From NCBI RefSeq assembly GCF_016107395.1, contig NZ_JAAIKO010000008.1, positions 62,001-126,000 on the forward strand: DNA of 64,000 bases, written 5' to 3'. Each line of letters opens with the position of its first letter. Position 1 is the stretch's first letter. This document shows, piece by piece, positions 39,932 to 49,750 of the stretch. This stretch comes from Streptomyces fildesensis (lineage in GTDB: Bacteria > Actinomycetota > Actinomycetes > Streptomycetales > Streptomycetaceae). The notes below the pieces were generated by a model. The model was given only the letters and a program-made list of their open reading frames with translations, was not told the origin of the DNA and ran no database searches. A program made the position numbers and the translations under genes.

Positions 39932-41183
39932 CGAGGCTCTGCCGGCCGACGGCGACGGACCCCGTACGAGACTGGTGCCGCGCCACGCGGCGCCGAGGAA
40001 GTCGCTCTTCACCAAGCTCCAGATGCCCGCGGGCAAGGCGATAGCCATCGCCGCGATGCCCACAGCGGTACTGATGGGCATGGGCATAACCCCGCATCTC
40101 GCCCTCGCCGACGAGATGCCGAAGAACCCCTACGCTCCCGGTCCGTGTGTCACGCAGTCCGACACGCCGGCACCGGATGCCACCACAGCCAAGCCGAGCG
40201 CGACGCCCTCCGCGACGGAGAGCTCCGCGCCCAGCACGAAGCCGAGCTCCTCGCCGAGCCCGTCCGCGAGCACGGCCGAGCCGAAGAGCGCCCTCAAGGC
40301 GCTGCCGAAGACCGTGCCCACGACCGCATCGAAGACCGGGCCGACGGCCACGCCGAGCGCGGCTCCGAAGGCGACGCCGAGCCCGACGAAGTCCTACAAC
40401 CCGTGGGACCCGCTGGGTGTCGGTGACGCGATCAAGGACGTCCTCGGTCTGAACAAGCCGGCCGCCCCGACGACGGCGCCCACCACGGCACCGCCGACGA
40501 CCGCTCCCACGACGGCGCCGCCCAAGGCGCCGAGCACGACTCCTGCCAAGGCACCGGCGGCGAAGCCGTCGTCCACGGCGACCACGGCGGCGAAGTCCGC
40601 CAAGGCAGCGGCGGACGCGGCGGCCAAGGCGGCCGAGAAGTCGGCCACCGCCACCCCGTCGGCCACCCCGACCACCGTGGACGGCAAGACCCCGTTCCCG
40701 TGTCCGACGCACGACGCCAAGGCGCTGGCCGACGCGCCGTACGAGACGGAGCACGGTCTGCTCCCGGACCAGCCCTGGTACCTGGAATCCAGCGTGCTGA
40801 CGCTGAAGGGCCTGGACTACAAGGGCATCGTCACGGTCCGGACGACCAACGGCACGATGAAGAAGGTCCTGAAGTTCACCGCGTCCTCGCTGGACATCAA
40901 GGATCTGCACCAGCTCGTCAACGGCCCCGGCTACGTCCACCACGTCCAGGGTCCTGGCACGACGTCCACGATCCAGAACGGCACGGTGACGATGTACACC
41001 GAGGAGCTGAAGGGCAACCTCTTCGGCCTCATCCCGGTGACGTTCAGCCCGGACACGCCCCCGCCGATCAACGTTCCGCTGGCGGTCTTCACGAACGTCA
41101 AGATCCGCCAGGCCGGACAGTTCGGCGGCACGCTGCACATCAGCAACCTGCACCAGTCGATCACCAAGGGCACCTACCCGTAA
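39921..41183 (+). CDS. Pro/Thr/Ala-rich exported protein with DUF6230-like C-terminal domain
   Basis: The 420-residue protein has a basic N-terminus, one hydrophobic segment (about 37-63) and a long Pro/Thr/Ser/Ala/Lys linker (about 70-245) likely to span the wall. A C-terminal beta-rich domain follows (about 248-420). That domain ends FTNVKIRQAGQFGGTLHISN, similar in pattern to the DUF6230 protein end. GTG 39921 has GGGAGG four bases upstream and overlaps the previous stop by 11 bases; ATG 39909 lacks a ribosome site. The function is unknown. Confidence 0.8.
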   Translation: MRGDEALPADGDGPRTRLVPRHAAPRKSLFTKLQMPAGKAIAIAAMPTAVLMGMGITPHLALADEMPKNPYAPGPCVTQSDTPAPDATTAKPSATPSATESSAPSTKPSSSPSPSASTAEPKSALKALPKTVPTTASKTGPTATPSAAPKATPSPTKSYNPWDPLGVGDAIKDVLGLNKPAAPTTAPTTAPPTTAPTTAPPKAPSTTPAKAPAAKPSSTATTAAKSAKAAADAAAKAAEKSATATPSATPTTVDGKTPFPCPTHDAKALADAPYETEHGLLPDQPWYLESSVLTLKGLDYKGIVTVRTTNGTMKKVLKFTASSLDIKDLHQLVNGPGYVHHVQGPGTTSTIQNGTVTMYTEELKGNLFGLIPVTFSPDTPPPINVPLAVFTNVKIRQAGQFGGTLHISNLHQSITKGTYP

Positions 41184-41223
41184 CCGAGGGCGCCCCCAGA
41201 GACCCGTCCGGGAGCCGCACAAA

Positions 41224-41266
41224 CGCCGAGGGCGCCGAACCCGTCAGGGGTTCGGCGCCCTCGGCG
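41224..41266. terminator. Perfect 19-bp stem, shared terminator
   Basis: CGCCGAGGGCGCCGAACCC (41224-41242), loop GTCAG, and its exact complement (41248-41266) lie between the plus-strand DUF6230 operon and the convergent pyk gene. It can stop transcription from both sides although it lacks a U run. Confidence 0.75.
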
Positions 41267-41271
41267 CATTG

Positions 41272-41342
41272 CGTGCCACGACCTTCCGTGCCACGACCTT
41301 CCGTGCCACGACCTTCCGTGCCACGACCTCCGTGCCGCGACG
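41272..41342. repeat. Tandem 15-bp repeat, about 4.8 copies
   Basis: CGTGCCACGACCTTC is repeated three times exactly (41272-41316). A 14-base variant lacking one T (41317-41330) and a partial degenerate copy follow. It lies between the shared terminator and the pyk stop, and looks like replication slippage. Confidence 0.8.
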
Positions 41343-41372
41343 CCGTGTGCGGCGGCGTCGCGTGCCGGGCGG

Positions 41373-42803
41373 CTACTTGCGGATGTCGTCGCCCAGGTGG
41401 TGCACCCGGACCATGTTGGTGTTGCCGGGGACGCCGGGGGGCGAACCGGCGGTGATGATCACGGTGTCACCCGCGTTGTACTCCTTGAGCTTGAGCATCT
41501 CGGTGTCGACGACGTCCACCATGGCGTCGGTGTTGTCGACGTACGGGACCACGTACGTCTCGACGCCCCAGGTCAGCGCGAGCTGGTTGCGGGTCGAGGG
41601 GTCGGTGGTGAACGCCAGCACCGGGGCCGGGACGCGGTAGCGGGCCAGCCGGCGGGCGGTGTCGCCGGACTGGGTGAACGCGACCAGGGTCTTGGCGTCC
41701 AGGAAGTCGGCCAGCTCGGCCGCGGCGCGGGCCACGGCGCCGCCCTGGGTGCGCGGCTTCTTGCCGGGCGCCAGCGGCTGCAGGCCGCGCTTGAGCAGCT
41801 CCTCCTCGGCGGCTTCGACGATGCGGGACATCGTCTTGACCGTGTCGATCGGGTACTTGCCCACGGAGGACTCGGCGGAGAGCATGACCGCGTCCGCGCC
41901 GTCGAGGATCGCGTTGGCGACGTCGGAGGCCTCGGCGCGCGTCGGGCGCGAGTTGGTGATCATCGACTCCATCATCTGGGTCGCGACGATCACCGGCTTG
42001 GCGTTGCGGCGGCAGAGCTCGATGAGCTGCTTCTGGACGACCGGCACCCGCTCCAGCGGGTACTCCACGGCGAGGTCGCCACGGGCGACCATGACCGCGT
42101 CGAAGGCCATGACCACGGCCTCCATGTTCTCGACCGCCTGCGGCTTCTCCACCTTGGCGATGACGGGGACCCGGCGGCCCTCCTCGTCCATGACGCGGTG
42201 GACGTCCTTGACGTCCGAGGCGTCGCGGACGAACGACAGGGCGACCATGTCGACGCCCATCGCCAGCGCGAAGCGCAGGTCCTCGATGTCCTTCTCGGAC
42301 AGCGCCGGGACGTTCACGGCCGCGCCGGGAAGGTTGATGCCCTTGTGGTCGGAGATCACTCCGCCCTCGACGACCAGACACCGCACCCGGGGGCCCTCGA
42401 CCTGGATGACCCGCAGGGCGACGTTGCCGTCGTTGATCAGGATCGGGTCGCCCTTGCTGACATCGCCGGGCAGGCCCTTGTACGTGGTGCCGCAGATGGT
42501 CTTGTCGCCGGGGACGTCCTCGGCGGTGATGGTGAACTCGTCACCCGAGACCAGCTCGACGGGTCCGTCGGCGAACTTGGCCAGCCGGATCTTGGGGCCC
42601 TGCAGGTCGGCGAGGACGCCGATCGCACGGCCGGTCTCCTCGGCGACCTTGCGCACGCGCTGATAGCGCTCCTCGTGCTCGGCGTGAGTTCCGTGGCTGA
42701 AGTTGAAACGGGCCACGTTCATGCCGGCCTCGGCCAGCGTCTTCAGCTGGTCGTAGGAGTCGACGGCGGGTCCCAGGGTGCAAACAATCTTTGCTCGGCG
42801 CAT
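41373..42803 (-). CDS. pyk: Pyruvate kinase
   Basis: The 476-residue enzyme converts phosphoenolpyruvate and ADP to pyruvate and ATP. It shows MRRAKIVCTLGPA at the start, NFSHGTHAEH (ADP/K+ site), KVEKPQAVENMEAVV with the catalytic Lys, MVARGDLAVEYP (metal) and the active-site TQMMESMITNSRPTRAEASDVANAILDGADAVMLSAESSVGKYP. A C-terminal regulatory domain follows. ATG 42803 fits family length. TAGGAT seven bases upstream suggests a leaderless mRNA. Streptomycetes usually have two pyk genes; this one, next to ackA-pta, matches the second (pyk2) of S. coelicolor as I recall. Confidence 0.96.
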   Translation of the reverse strand: MRRAKIVCTLGPAVDSYDQLKTLAEAGMNVARFNFSHGTHAEHEERYQRVRKVAEETGRAIGVLADLQGPKIRLAKFADGPVELVSGDEFTITAEDVPGDKTICGTTYKGLPGDVSKGDPILINDGNVALRVIQVEGPRVRCLVVEGGVISDHKGINLPGAAVNVPALSEKDIEDLRFALAMGVDMVALSFVRDASDVKDVHRVMDEEGRRVPVIAKVEKPQAVENMEAVVMAFDAVMVARGDLAVEYPLERVPVVQKQLIELCRRNAKPVIVATQMMESMITNSRPTRAEASDVANAILDGADAVMLSAESSVGKYPIDTVKTMSRIVEAAEEELLKRGLQPLAPGKKPRTQGGAVARAAAELADFLDAKTLVAFTQSGDTARRLARYRVPAPVLAFTTDPSTRNQLALTWGVETYVVPYVDNTDAMVDVVDTEMLKLKEYNAGDTVIITAGSPPGVPGNTNMVRVHHLGDDIRK

Positions 42804-42810
42804 GGGCGCA

Positions 42811-42838
42811 ATCCTATCGGGTTTGTTCCGCTCCGGAA
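42811..42838 (-). promoter_or_regulatory. Leaderless pyk promoter with TTCCG/CGGAA inverted repeat
   Basis: On the minus strand a perfect -10 TAGGAT (42816-42811) lies seven bases before the ATG. The inverted repeat TTCCG-GAG-CGGAA (42838-42826) covers the -35 area, suggesting a regulator binds there. Confidence 0.6.
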
Positions 42839-42870
42839 TATTCCTGGGGCGTCGTGGGTATGAAGCGAGG

Positions 42871-44052
42871 TCAGCGTTGGGCGAGCGCATAGGTGGCACG
42901 GGCGATCTCGAGCTCTTCGTCGGTGGGGATCACGGCCACCGCGACTCTGCTGGTGTCCGTGGAGATCAGCCGCGCGGCATGGCCGCGGACGGCGTTGCCC
43001 ACGGCGTCGACCTCGATACCGAGGGTCTCCAGGCCCTGCAGGGCCGCTTCGCGCACCGCGGCGGAGTTCTCCCCGACCCCGGCGGTGAAGGCGATGGCGT
43101 CCACCCGGCCCAGCACGGCGGTGTACGCGCCGATGTATTTGCGCAGGCGGTGGATGTAGATGTCGAACGCCAGCCGGGCGGCCTTGTCGCCCTCGGCCAT
43201 GCGGCGTCCGATCTCGCGCATGTCGTTGTCACCGCACAGGCCGAGCAAGCCACTGCGTTTGTTGAGCAGGGTGTCGATCTCGTCCACCGTCATTCCACCT
43301 ACGCGCGCCAGGTGGAAGACTACCGCCGGGTCGAGATCGCCCGAACGGGTGCCCATGACCAGACCCTCCAGCGGCGTCAGCCCCATCGAGGTCTCCACGC
43401 AGGTTCCGCCCGCCACCGCGGAGGCGGAGGCGCCGTTCCCCAGATGCAGCACGATGACGTTGACCTGGGACGACTCCTTGCCGAGCAGCTCCGCTGCGGC
43501 GCGCGAGACGAACGCGTGCGAGGTGCCGTGGAAGCCGTAGCGGCGGATCTCGTAACGGTCCGCCGTCCCGGTGTCGATCGCGTACCGGGCGGCGTGCTCG
43601 GGGATCGTCGAGTGGAACGCGGTGTCGAAGACCGCGACCTGCGGCAGGTCCGGGCGCAGCTCGCGGGCGACCTTGATGCCGGTGATGTTCGCCGGGTTGT
43701 GCAGCGGGGCGAGCGGCACCAGCTTCTCGATCGCCGCGACGACCTCGTCGGTGATCAGCGTCGGCTCGGTGAAGCGGGTACCGCCGTGCACGACGCGGTG
43801 GCCGACCGCCGCCAGCTCGGGGGAGTCCAGGCCGAGGCCCTGCCCGTCCAGCTCGGCGGCGATGATGTGCAGGGCGGCGTCGTGGTCGGCGACCTCGCCC
43901 TCGCCGATCCGCTCGACCAGCCCGGCGGCGAGCCGGCTGTCCGCGCCGGGACCGGCGGCCATGTCCAGCAGCTGGTACTTGACGGAGGACGAGCCGGAAT
44001 TGAGGACGAGGACGCGGGAGGGGCTGCCGGCCGGTCCTGCGGGGCTGCTCAC
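42871..44052 (-). CDS. ackA: Acetate kinase
   Basis: The 393-residue enzyme converts acetyl phosphate and ADP to acetate and ATP, or the reverse. Family motifs are intact: VLVLNSGSSSVKYQLL near residue 15, HRVVHGGTRF, AVFDTAFHSTIPEHAARYAI, RRYGFHGTSHAFVSR and MGTRSGDLDPAVVF. It starts with GTG 44052 overlapping the pta stop by four bases, so the two make one operon for acetate overflow or assimilation. A gap of 67 bases with a promoter separates it from pyk. Confidence 0.97.
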   Translation of the reverse strand: MSSPAGPAGSPSRVLVLNSGSSSVKYQLLDMAAGPGADSRLAAGLVERIGEGEVADHDAALHIIAAELDGQGLGLDSPELAAVGHRVVHGGTRFTEPTLITDEVVAAIEKLVPLAPLHNPANITGIKVARELRPDLPQVAVFDTAFHSTIPEHAARYAIDTGTADRYEIRRYGFHGTSHAFVSRAAAELLGKESSQVNVIVLHLGNGASASAVAGGTCVETSMGLTPLEGLVMGTRSGDLDPAVVFHLARVGGMTVDEIDTLLNKRSGLLGLCGDNDMREIGRRMAEGDKAARLAFDIYIHRLRKYIGAYTAVLGRVDAIAFTAGVGENSAAVREAALQGLETLGIEVDAVGNAVRGHAARLISTDTSRVAVAVIPTDEELEIARATYALAQR

Positions 44053-46160
44053 TGGGTGTCTCCTTCGCCCTGCTGCCGCGCCGGGGATTCGCCCTGCGCC
44101 TGGATGGCCGTGATGGCGACCGTGTTCACGATGTCCTGGACCAGAGCACCGCGCGACAGGTCGTTGACCGGCTTGCGCAGGCCCTGCAGCACCGGACCGA
44201 CCGCGACCGCGCCGGCCGACCGCTGGACGGCCTTGTAGGTGTTGTTGCCGGTGTTGAGGTCGGGGAAGACCAGCACGGTGGCCTGGCCAGCCACCGCCGA
44301 GTCCGGCATCTTGGTGGCCGCGACCGACGGTTCGACGGCCGCGTCGTACTGGATCGGACCGTCGACGGCCAGGTCGGGGCGGCGCTCGCGCACCAGCTCG
44401 GTGGCCTTGCGGACCTTGTCGACGTCCGCGCCGGAGCCCGAGGTTCCGGTGGAGTACGACAGCATCGCGATCCGCGGCTGCACACCGAACTGGGCGGCGG
44501 TTGCCGCCGCCTGGATGGCGATGTCAGCCAGCTGCTCGGCGTCCGGGTCCGGGTTGACGGCGCAGTCGCCGTAGACGAGGACCTTGTCGGCCAGGCACAT
44601 GAAGAACACCGAGCTGACGATCGCCGCGCCCGGCGCGGTCTTGATGATCTCGAAGGCCGGGCGGATGGTGGCCGCGGTGGAGTGCACCGCGCCCGACACC
44701 ATCCCGTCGGCCAGGCCCTCCTGCACCATCAGGGTGCCGAAGTACGAGACGTCGGCGACGACGTCGTAGGCCAGCTCGTAGGAGACGCCCTTGTGGGCGC
44801 GCAGCTTCGCGTACTGCTCGGCGAACCGCTCCCGCAGCGGTGAGGTCTGCGGGTCGACGACGGTGACGCCCGGCTGGTCGAGGGAGATGCCCAGGTCGGC
44901 GGCCTTCTTGCGGACCGCGTCCTCGTCGCCGAGCAGGATCAGGTCGCACACTCCGCGCCGCAGCAGCACCTCGGCGGCGCGCAGGATGCGCTCCTCCGCG
45001 CCCTCCGGCAGCACGATGCGGCGGCGCTGGGAGCGGGCCCGTTCGATCAGGGTGTGCTCGAACATCATCGGGGTGACGCGCTCGCTGCGCGCGACCGACA
45101 GCCGCTCCGTCAACTCGGCGGTGTCCACGTGGGTTTCGAACAGCCCGAGCGCGGTCTCCGCCTTGCGCGGGGTGCCCGCGCCGAGCTTGCCGTCCAGCGC
45201 GAACAGCTCGGCGGCGGTGGGGAAGCTGCCGGCCGCGACCGCGATCACCGGGGTGCCGGGCGCGAGCCGCGCCGCCAGCGCCAGGATGTCCGGGCCCGGC
45301 CGCTCGTCGAGGGTGAGCAGCACGCCCGCGATCGGCGGGGCACCGGCCGAGTGCGCGGCGAGCGAGCCGATGATGAGGTCGGCGCGGTCCCCGGGGGTGA
45401 CCACCAGACAGCCGGGGGTCAGCGCGGGCAGGAAGGCCGGCAGCATCGCGCCGCCGAAGACGAAGTCCAGCGCGTCGCGGGAGAGCCCGGCGTCATCGCC
45501 GAGCAGGACGTCCGCGCCGAGTGCCTCGACGATCTGCGCCACGGTGGGCGCCGACAGCGCGGGCTCCTCGGGGATGACGTAGACGGGCACCTCGGGCCGG
45601 CGGGCGAGCCGGCGGCCGGCCTCGTCCGCCTCCGCCGGGCCGACGCGGTTGGCGACCATGGCGATGACGTCGCAGCCGAGGTTGGTGTAGGCGAGGTAGG
45701 CGTTGCGGACCTCGGCGACCACCGATTCGGCCGTCTGGTCGATGCCGCCGATCACCGGCAGCACGGAGGCGCCGCATTCGTTGGCGAGCCGGGCGTTGAT
45801 GCCCAGCTCCGCCGGAAGATTCGTTTCCGCGAAGTCGGAGCCGAGAATCAGCACCGCCTCGTACTCCCGGGCGACCTCGTGGAACCGGTCCACCAGCCGG
45901 GCGGTCAGCGCGTCGCGCCCCTGCTCGGCCTGGAGGGCCGCCGCCTCCGCGTACCCCATGCCGTAGACCGTGGACGGGTCCTGGGACAGCCGGTAGCGGC
46001 TGCGCAGCAGATCGAACAGCCGGTCGGGCCCGTCGTGCATCAGCGGCCGGAACACCCCCACCCGGTCGACCTGGCGGGTCAGGAGCTCCATCACCCCCAG
46101 TTCGACCACCTGGCGGCCGTCGCCGCGGCCGATCCCCGTTACATAGACGCTGCGCGTCAC
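44049..46160 (-). CDS. pta: Phosphate acetyltransferase, long form
   Basis: The 703-residue enzyme interconverts acetyl-CoA and acetyl phosphate. It is the long form: an N-terminal P-loop-like domain (VTGIGRGDGRQVVELGVME), a central DRTGG domain (about 215-330) and a C-terminal PTA catalytic domain beginning around FEHTLIERARSQRRRIVLPEGAEERILRAAE. GTG 46160 has GGAG seven bases upstream and yields MTRSVYVTGI; ATG 46178 would add six residues. It heads the pta-ackA operon and diverges from the pfl remnant. Confidence 0.95.
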   Translation of the reverse strand: MTRSVYVTGIGRGDGRQVVELGVMELLTRQVDRVGVFRPLMHDGPDRLFDLLRSRYRLSQDPSTVYGMGYAEAAALQAEQGRDALTARLVDRFHEVAREYEAVLILGSDFAETNLPAELGINARLANECGASVLPVIGGIDQTAESVVAEVRNAYLAYTNLGCDVIAMVANRVGPAEADEAGRRLARRPEVPVYVIPEEPALSAPTVAQIVEALGADVLLGDDAGLSRDALDFVFGGAMLPAFLPALTPGCLVVTPGDRADLIIGSLAAHSAGAPPIAGVLLTLDERPGPDILALAARLAPGTPVIAVAAGSFPTAAELFALDGKLGAGTPRKAETALGLFETHVDTAELTERLSVARSERVTPMMFEHTLIERARSQRRRIVLPEGAEERILRAAEVLLRRGVCDLILLGDEDAVRKKAADLGISLDQPGVTVVDPQTSPLRERFAEQYAKLRAHKGVSYELAYDVVADVSYFGTLMVQEGLADGMVSGAVHSTAATIRPAFEIIKTAPGAAIVSSVFFMCLADKVLVYGDCAVNPDPDAEQLADIAIQAAATAAQFGVQPRIAMLSYSTGTSGSGADVDKVRKATELVRERRPDLAVDGPIQYDAAVEPSVAATKMPDSAVAGQATVLVFPDLNTGNNTYKAVQRSAGAVAVGPVLQGLRKPVNDLSRGALVQDIVNTVAITAIQAQGESPARQQGEGDTQ

Positions 46161-46462
46161 GCGCGTTCTCCGATCCATCGTCGCGCTGGGTTGCTGCTCA
46201 TCGCTGCCGGCTCACCACTGCTTCCCGCCACTGCTCTCTTCGTGCCGCGCTCCGTTCCCGGTGCGGCCGCTCTCCCGTTCGTACCTACTCCAAGACGCTA
46301 ACGCGACGCTGGTGCCGTCGCTTGCCGGCACAGGGCCCGCGCGGAGGTGCCCTTCGACCCTCCCCACGATGCCATTCGCCTGCTCACCAGCGAAAACACC
46401 GGGAGGAGACTGGAAAAGTCCACCAGCGGAACAGCTCCAGTGCAAGGACAGGTGAGTCGGAC
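46161..46462. other. Divergent intergenic region between pta and the pfl remnant
   Basis: No gene is seen in these 302 bases. They must hold the pta-ackA promoter on the minus strand and the former pfl promoter on the plus strand. No clear FNR-, Rex- or DasR-like palindrome was noticed. Confidence 0.5.
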
Positions 46463-46842
46463 ATGACCGCGACGCAGCCGGAGAAGGCAGCCGCCCGGGC
46501 ACCCGGGACACAGCCCCCCGCGCCCTGGGAGGGCTTCAGGGGCGGACTGTGGCGGGACGCCGTCGACGTCCGTGACGTCATCCGGTCGAACTGCACGCCC
46601 CACGAGGGCGACGGCTCCTTCCTGGCTGGTCCGACCGAGCGTACCGAGAAGGTCTGGCACCGGGTGAAGTCTGGCACCGGGTGCTGGGGATGCTCCCGCA
46701 GGAGATCGCCCGCGGCATCCACGACGTGGACGTGCGGACGCCCTCCGCCATCGACGCGTTCGCCCCCGGCTGCATCGACGAGGACCTCGACCTGATCGTC
46801 GGGCTGCGGACCGACGCCCCGCTCAAGCCCGCGATCATGCCC
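46463..46842 (+). pseudogene. pflB remnant (pyruvate formate-lyase, N-terminal about 100 residues)
   Basis: From ATG 46463 the frame reads PWEGFRGGLWRDAVDVRD and then VIRSNCTPHEGDGSFLAGPT, which aligns with the start of PflB. A 17-base tandem duplication (46652-46683) then shifts the frame. In the next frame the PflB sequence resumes: LGMLPQEIARGIHDVDVRTP and, later, LIVGLRTDAPLKPAIMP. It breaks off at 46842, where PflB would continue with its PFGG segment. About 85 percent of the enzyme, including the Cys-Cys site and the glycyl radical loop, is missing. PFL makes acetyl-CoA and formate from pyruvate without oxygen. Confidence 0.85.
46652..46683 (+). repeat. 17-bp tandem duplication that frameshifts pflB
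   Basis: GTCTGGCACCGGGTG occurs at 46652-46666 and again at 46669-46683, a 17-base offset. Removing one unit restores a continuous PflB-like reading frame (VWHRVLGMLPQE). This is direct evidence of inactivation by slippage or duplication. Confidence 0.9.
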
Positions 46843-47579
46843 AAGCCTCGCCGGCTGTCCGCTGAGCCGCCTGTACTGCCACAACCCGGACACCATGCCG
46901 ATGCGCGGCGGTACCCGCACCCCCGCCGACGAGATCGTCGAGAAGGCCGCCTCGTTCATTCACCCCGTTCATCCCCGCCGCTGGCGGCGGCGCCACCGTC
47001 AGCGGCGGCGAACCGCGGCTGCAACCGGTCTTCACCGGTGAGCTGCTGCACCGCTTCCGGCACGAACTCGGCCTGCACACCGCCCTGGACACCTCCGGCT
47101 TCCTGGGCAGCCGGGCCCACGACGCGCTGGTGGCCGACACCGACCTCGTCCTGCTGGACATCAAGTCCTGGGAACCGGGGCTGTACCGGGAGCTCACCGG
47201 GCGCGAGCTGCGGCCGGCCCTGGACCTCGCCCGCCGGCTGGAGACGCTCGGCAAGGAGGTCCGGGTGCGCTTCGTCGTGGTACCGGGACTGACGGACGGC
47301 GAGGCCGACGTCGAGGGCGTGGCCGCCTTCGCCGGCGGCCTGCCGAACGTCACCCGGGTGGACGCTTTGCCCTTCCACAAGCCCGGTGCGGGAACGTACG
47401 AGGCGCTCGGCAAGAGGTTCCCGCCGGCCGCCACCCCGTCGCCGGATCCGCAGGTCATGGACCGGGTACGGGCCCAGCTCCGGGCGCACGGCCTGCACAT
47501 GGTCCGACCTTCGCCCCACGGGCCGGCGGAAGCGGGGATGCGAGGTGGTACGCATCTCCGCACGGTTCCCATAGGGTGA
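46843..47579 (+). pseudogene. pflA remnant (PFL-activating radical SAM enzyme), fused and frameshifted
   Basis: From about 46853 the sequence encodes GCPLSRLYCHNPDTMPMRGG, the cluster region of PflA. The second cluster Cys is changed to Arg (CGC where TGC is expected), and the N-terminal 28 or so residues are absent. A 13-base imperfect duplication of GTTCAT (46954 and 46967) shifts the frame. The remaining part is then well preserved: SGGEPRLQPV, DTSGFLGS, DLVLLDIKSWEPGLYREL, VRFVVVPGLTDGEADVEGV and DALPFHKPG. The frame runs past the usual end to a stop at 47577. It follows the pflB stump directly, so one deletion fused the two genes. Confidence 0.85.
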
Positions 47580-47605
47580 AATAAGGTGATGAGAGAGGAG
47601 TGTCG

Positions 47606-48625
<1,020 letters not shown>

Positions 48626-48663
48626 CACCCCAGGCCCCGAAACCATCCAGGAGAGACCAGCCC

Positions 48664-49689
48664 ATGCGTATCGGAGTCCTCACCGCAGGCGGCGACTGCC
48701 CCGGCCTCAACGCCGTGATCCGATCGGTCGTGCACCGCGCGCTCACCGGGCACGGCGACGAGGTCATCGGCTTCGAGGACGGCTTCGTCGGGCTGCTCGA
48801 AGGCCGCTACCGCCCGCTCGGCCTCAACTCGGTCAGCGGCATCCTGGCCCGCGGCGGCACCATCCTCGGCTCCGCGCGCCTGGAGCGCGGCCGGCTGCGC
48901 GAGGCCGCGGACAACGCCGAGGAGCTGTGCCGCCAGTACGGCATCGACGCCCTCATCCCGATCGGCGGCGAAGGCACCCTGACCGCCGCCAAGATGCTGT
49001 CGGACGCCGGAATGCCGGTCGTCGGCGTGCCGAAGACCATCGACAACGACATCTCGGCCACCGACCGCACCTTCGGCTTCGACACCGCCGTCATGGTCGC
49101 CACCGAGGCCATCGACCGTTTGAAGACCACCGCCGAATCGCACCAGCGCGTCATGGTCGTCGAGGTCATGGGCCGGCACGCCGGCTGGATCGCCCTGGAG
49201 TCCGGTATGGCGGGCGGCGCGCACGGCATCTGCATCCCGGAGCGGCCGTTCGACCCCGCCGACCTGGTCGCGATGGTCGAGGAGCGCTTCGCCCGCGGCA
49301 AGAGGTTCGCCGTCATCTGCGTGGCCGAGGGCGCCCACCCCGCCGAGGGCACCATGGACTACGGCGTCGGCGAGGTCGACAAGTTCGGGCACGAGCGGTT
49401 CGCCGGCATCGGCACCCGGCTCGCCGTCGAACTGGAGGAGCGCCTCGGCAAGGAGGCGCGTCCCGTCATCCTCGGCCACGTGCAGCGCGGGGGCGTCCCG
49501 ACCGCCTACGACCGGGTGCTGGCCAACCGCTTCGGCTGGCACGCCGTCGAAGGCGTCCACAAGGGCGCCTTCGGGCACATGACCGCGCTGCGCGGCACCC
49601 AGATCGAGATGGTGCCGCTCGCGGACGCGGTGGTGGAGCTGAAGCGGGTCCCGGACGAGCGGATGGACGAGGCCGAGTCGGTGTTCTGA
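48664..49689 (+). CDS. pfkA: 6-phosphofructokinase (ATP-dependent type)
   Basis: The 341-residue kinase phosphorylates fructose 6-phosphate. Motifs include GVLTAGGDCPGLNAVIR (residues 4-20), IGGEGTLTAA, PKTIDNDI with the catalytic base region, EVMGRHAGWIALESG, and LGHVQRGGVPTAYDR. The Gly at the position after GGE (GGEGT) is the usual mark of ATP rather than PPi use. ATG 48664 has AGGAGA upstream and lies 38 bases after the dehydrogenase gene, so the two are likely co-transcribed. Confidence 0.95.
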   Translation: MRIGVLTAGGDCPGLNAVIRSVVHRALTGHGDEVIGFEDGFVGLLEGRYRPLGLNSVSGILARGGTILGSARLERGRLREAADNAEELCRQYGIDALIPIGGEGTLTAAKMLSDAGMPVVGVPKTIDNDISATDRTFGFDTAVMVATEAIDRLKTTAESHQRVMVVEVMGRHAGWIALESGMAGGAHGICIPERPFDPADLVAMVEERFARGKRFAVICVAEGAHPAEGTMDYGVGEVDKFGHERFAGIGTRLAVELEERLGKEARPVILGHVQRGGVPTAYDRVLANRFGWHAVEGVHKGAFGHMTALRGTQIEMVPLADAVVELKRVPDERMDEAESVF

Positions 49690-49750
49690 CCCGGCCGTTC
49701 CCTGGCCGCTTCGCCGGGACCGCTTCCAGGGCCCGTTCCAGGGCGGTGGT

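Noticed and set aside
41272..41342. Possible CRISPR-like array
   Set aside because: The 15-base units are directly adjacent with no spacers, so it is a simple tandem repeat.
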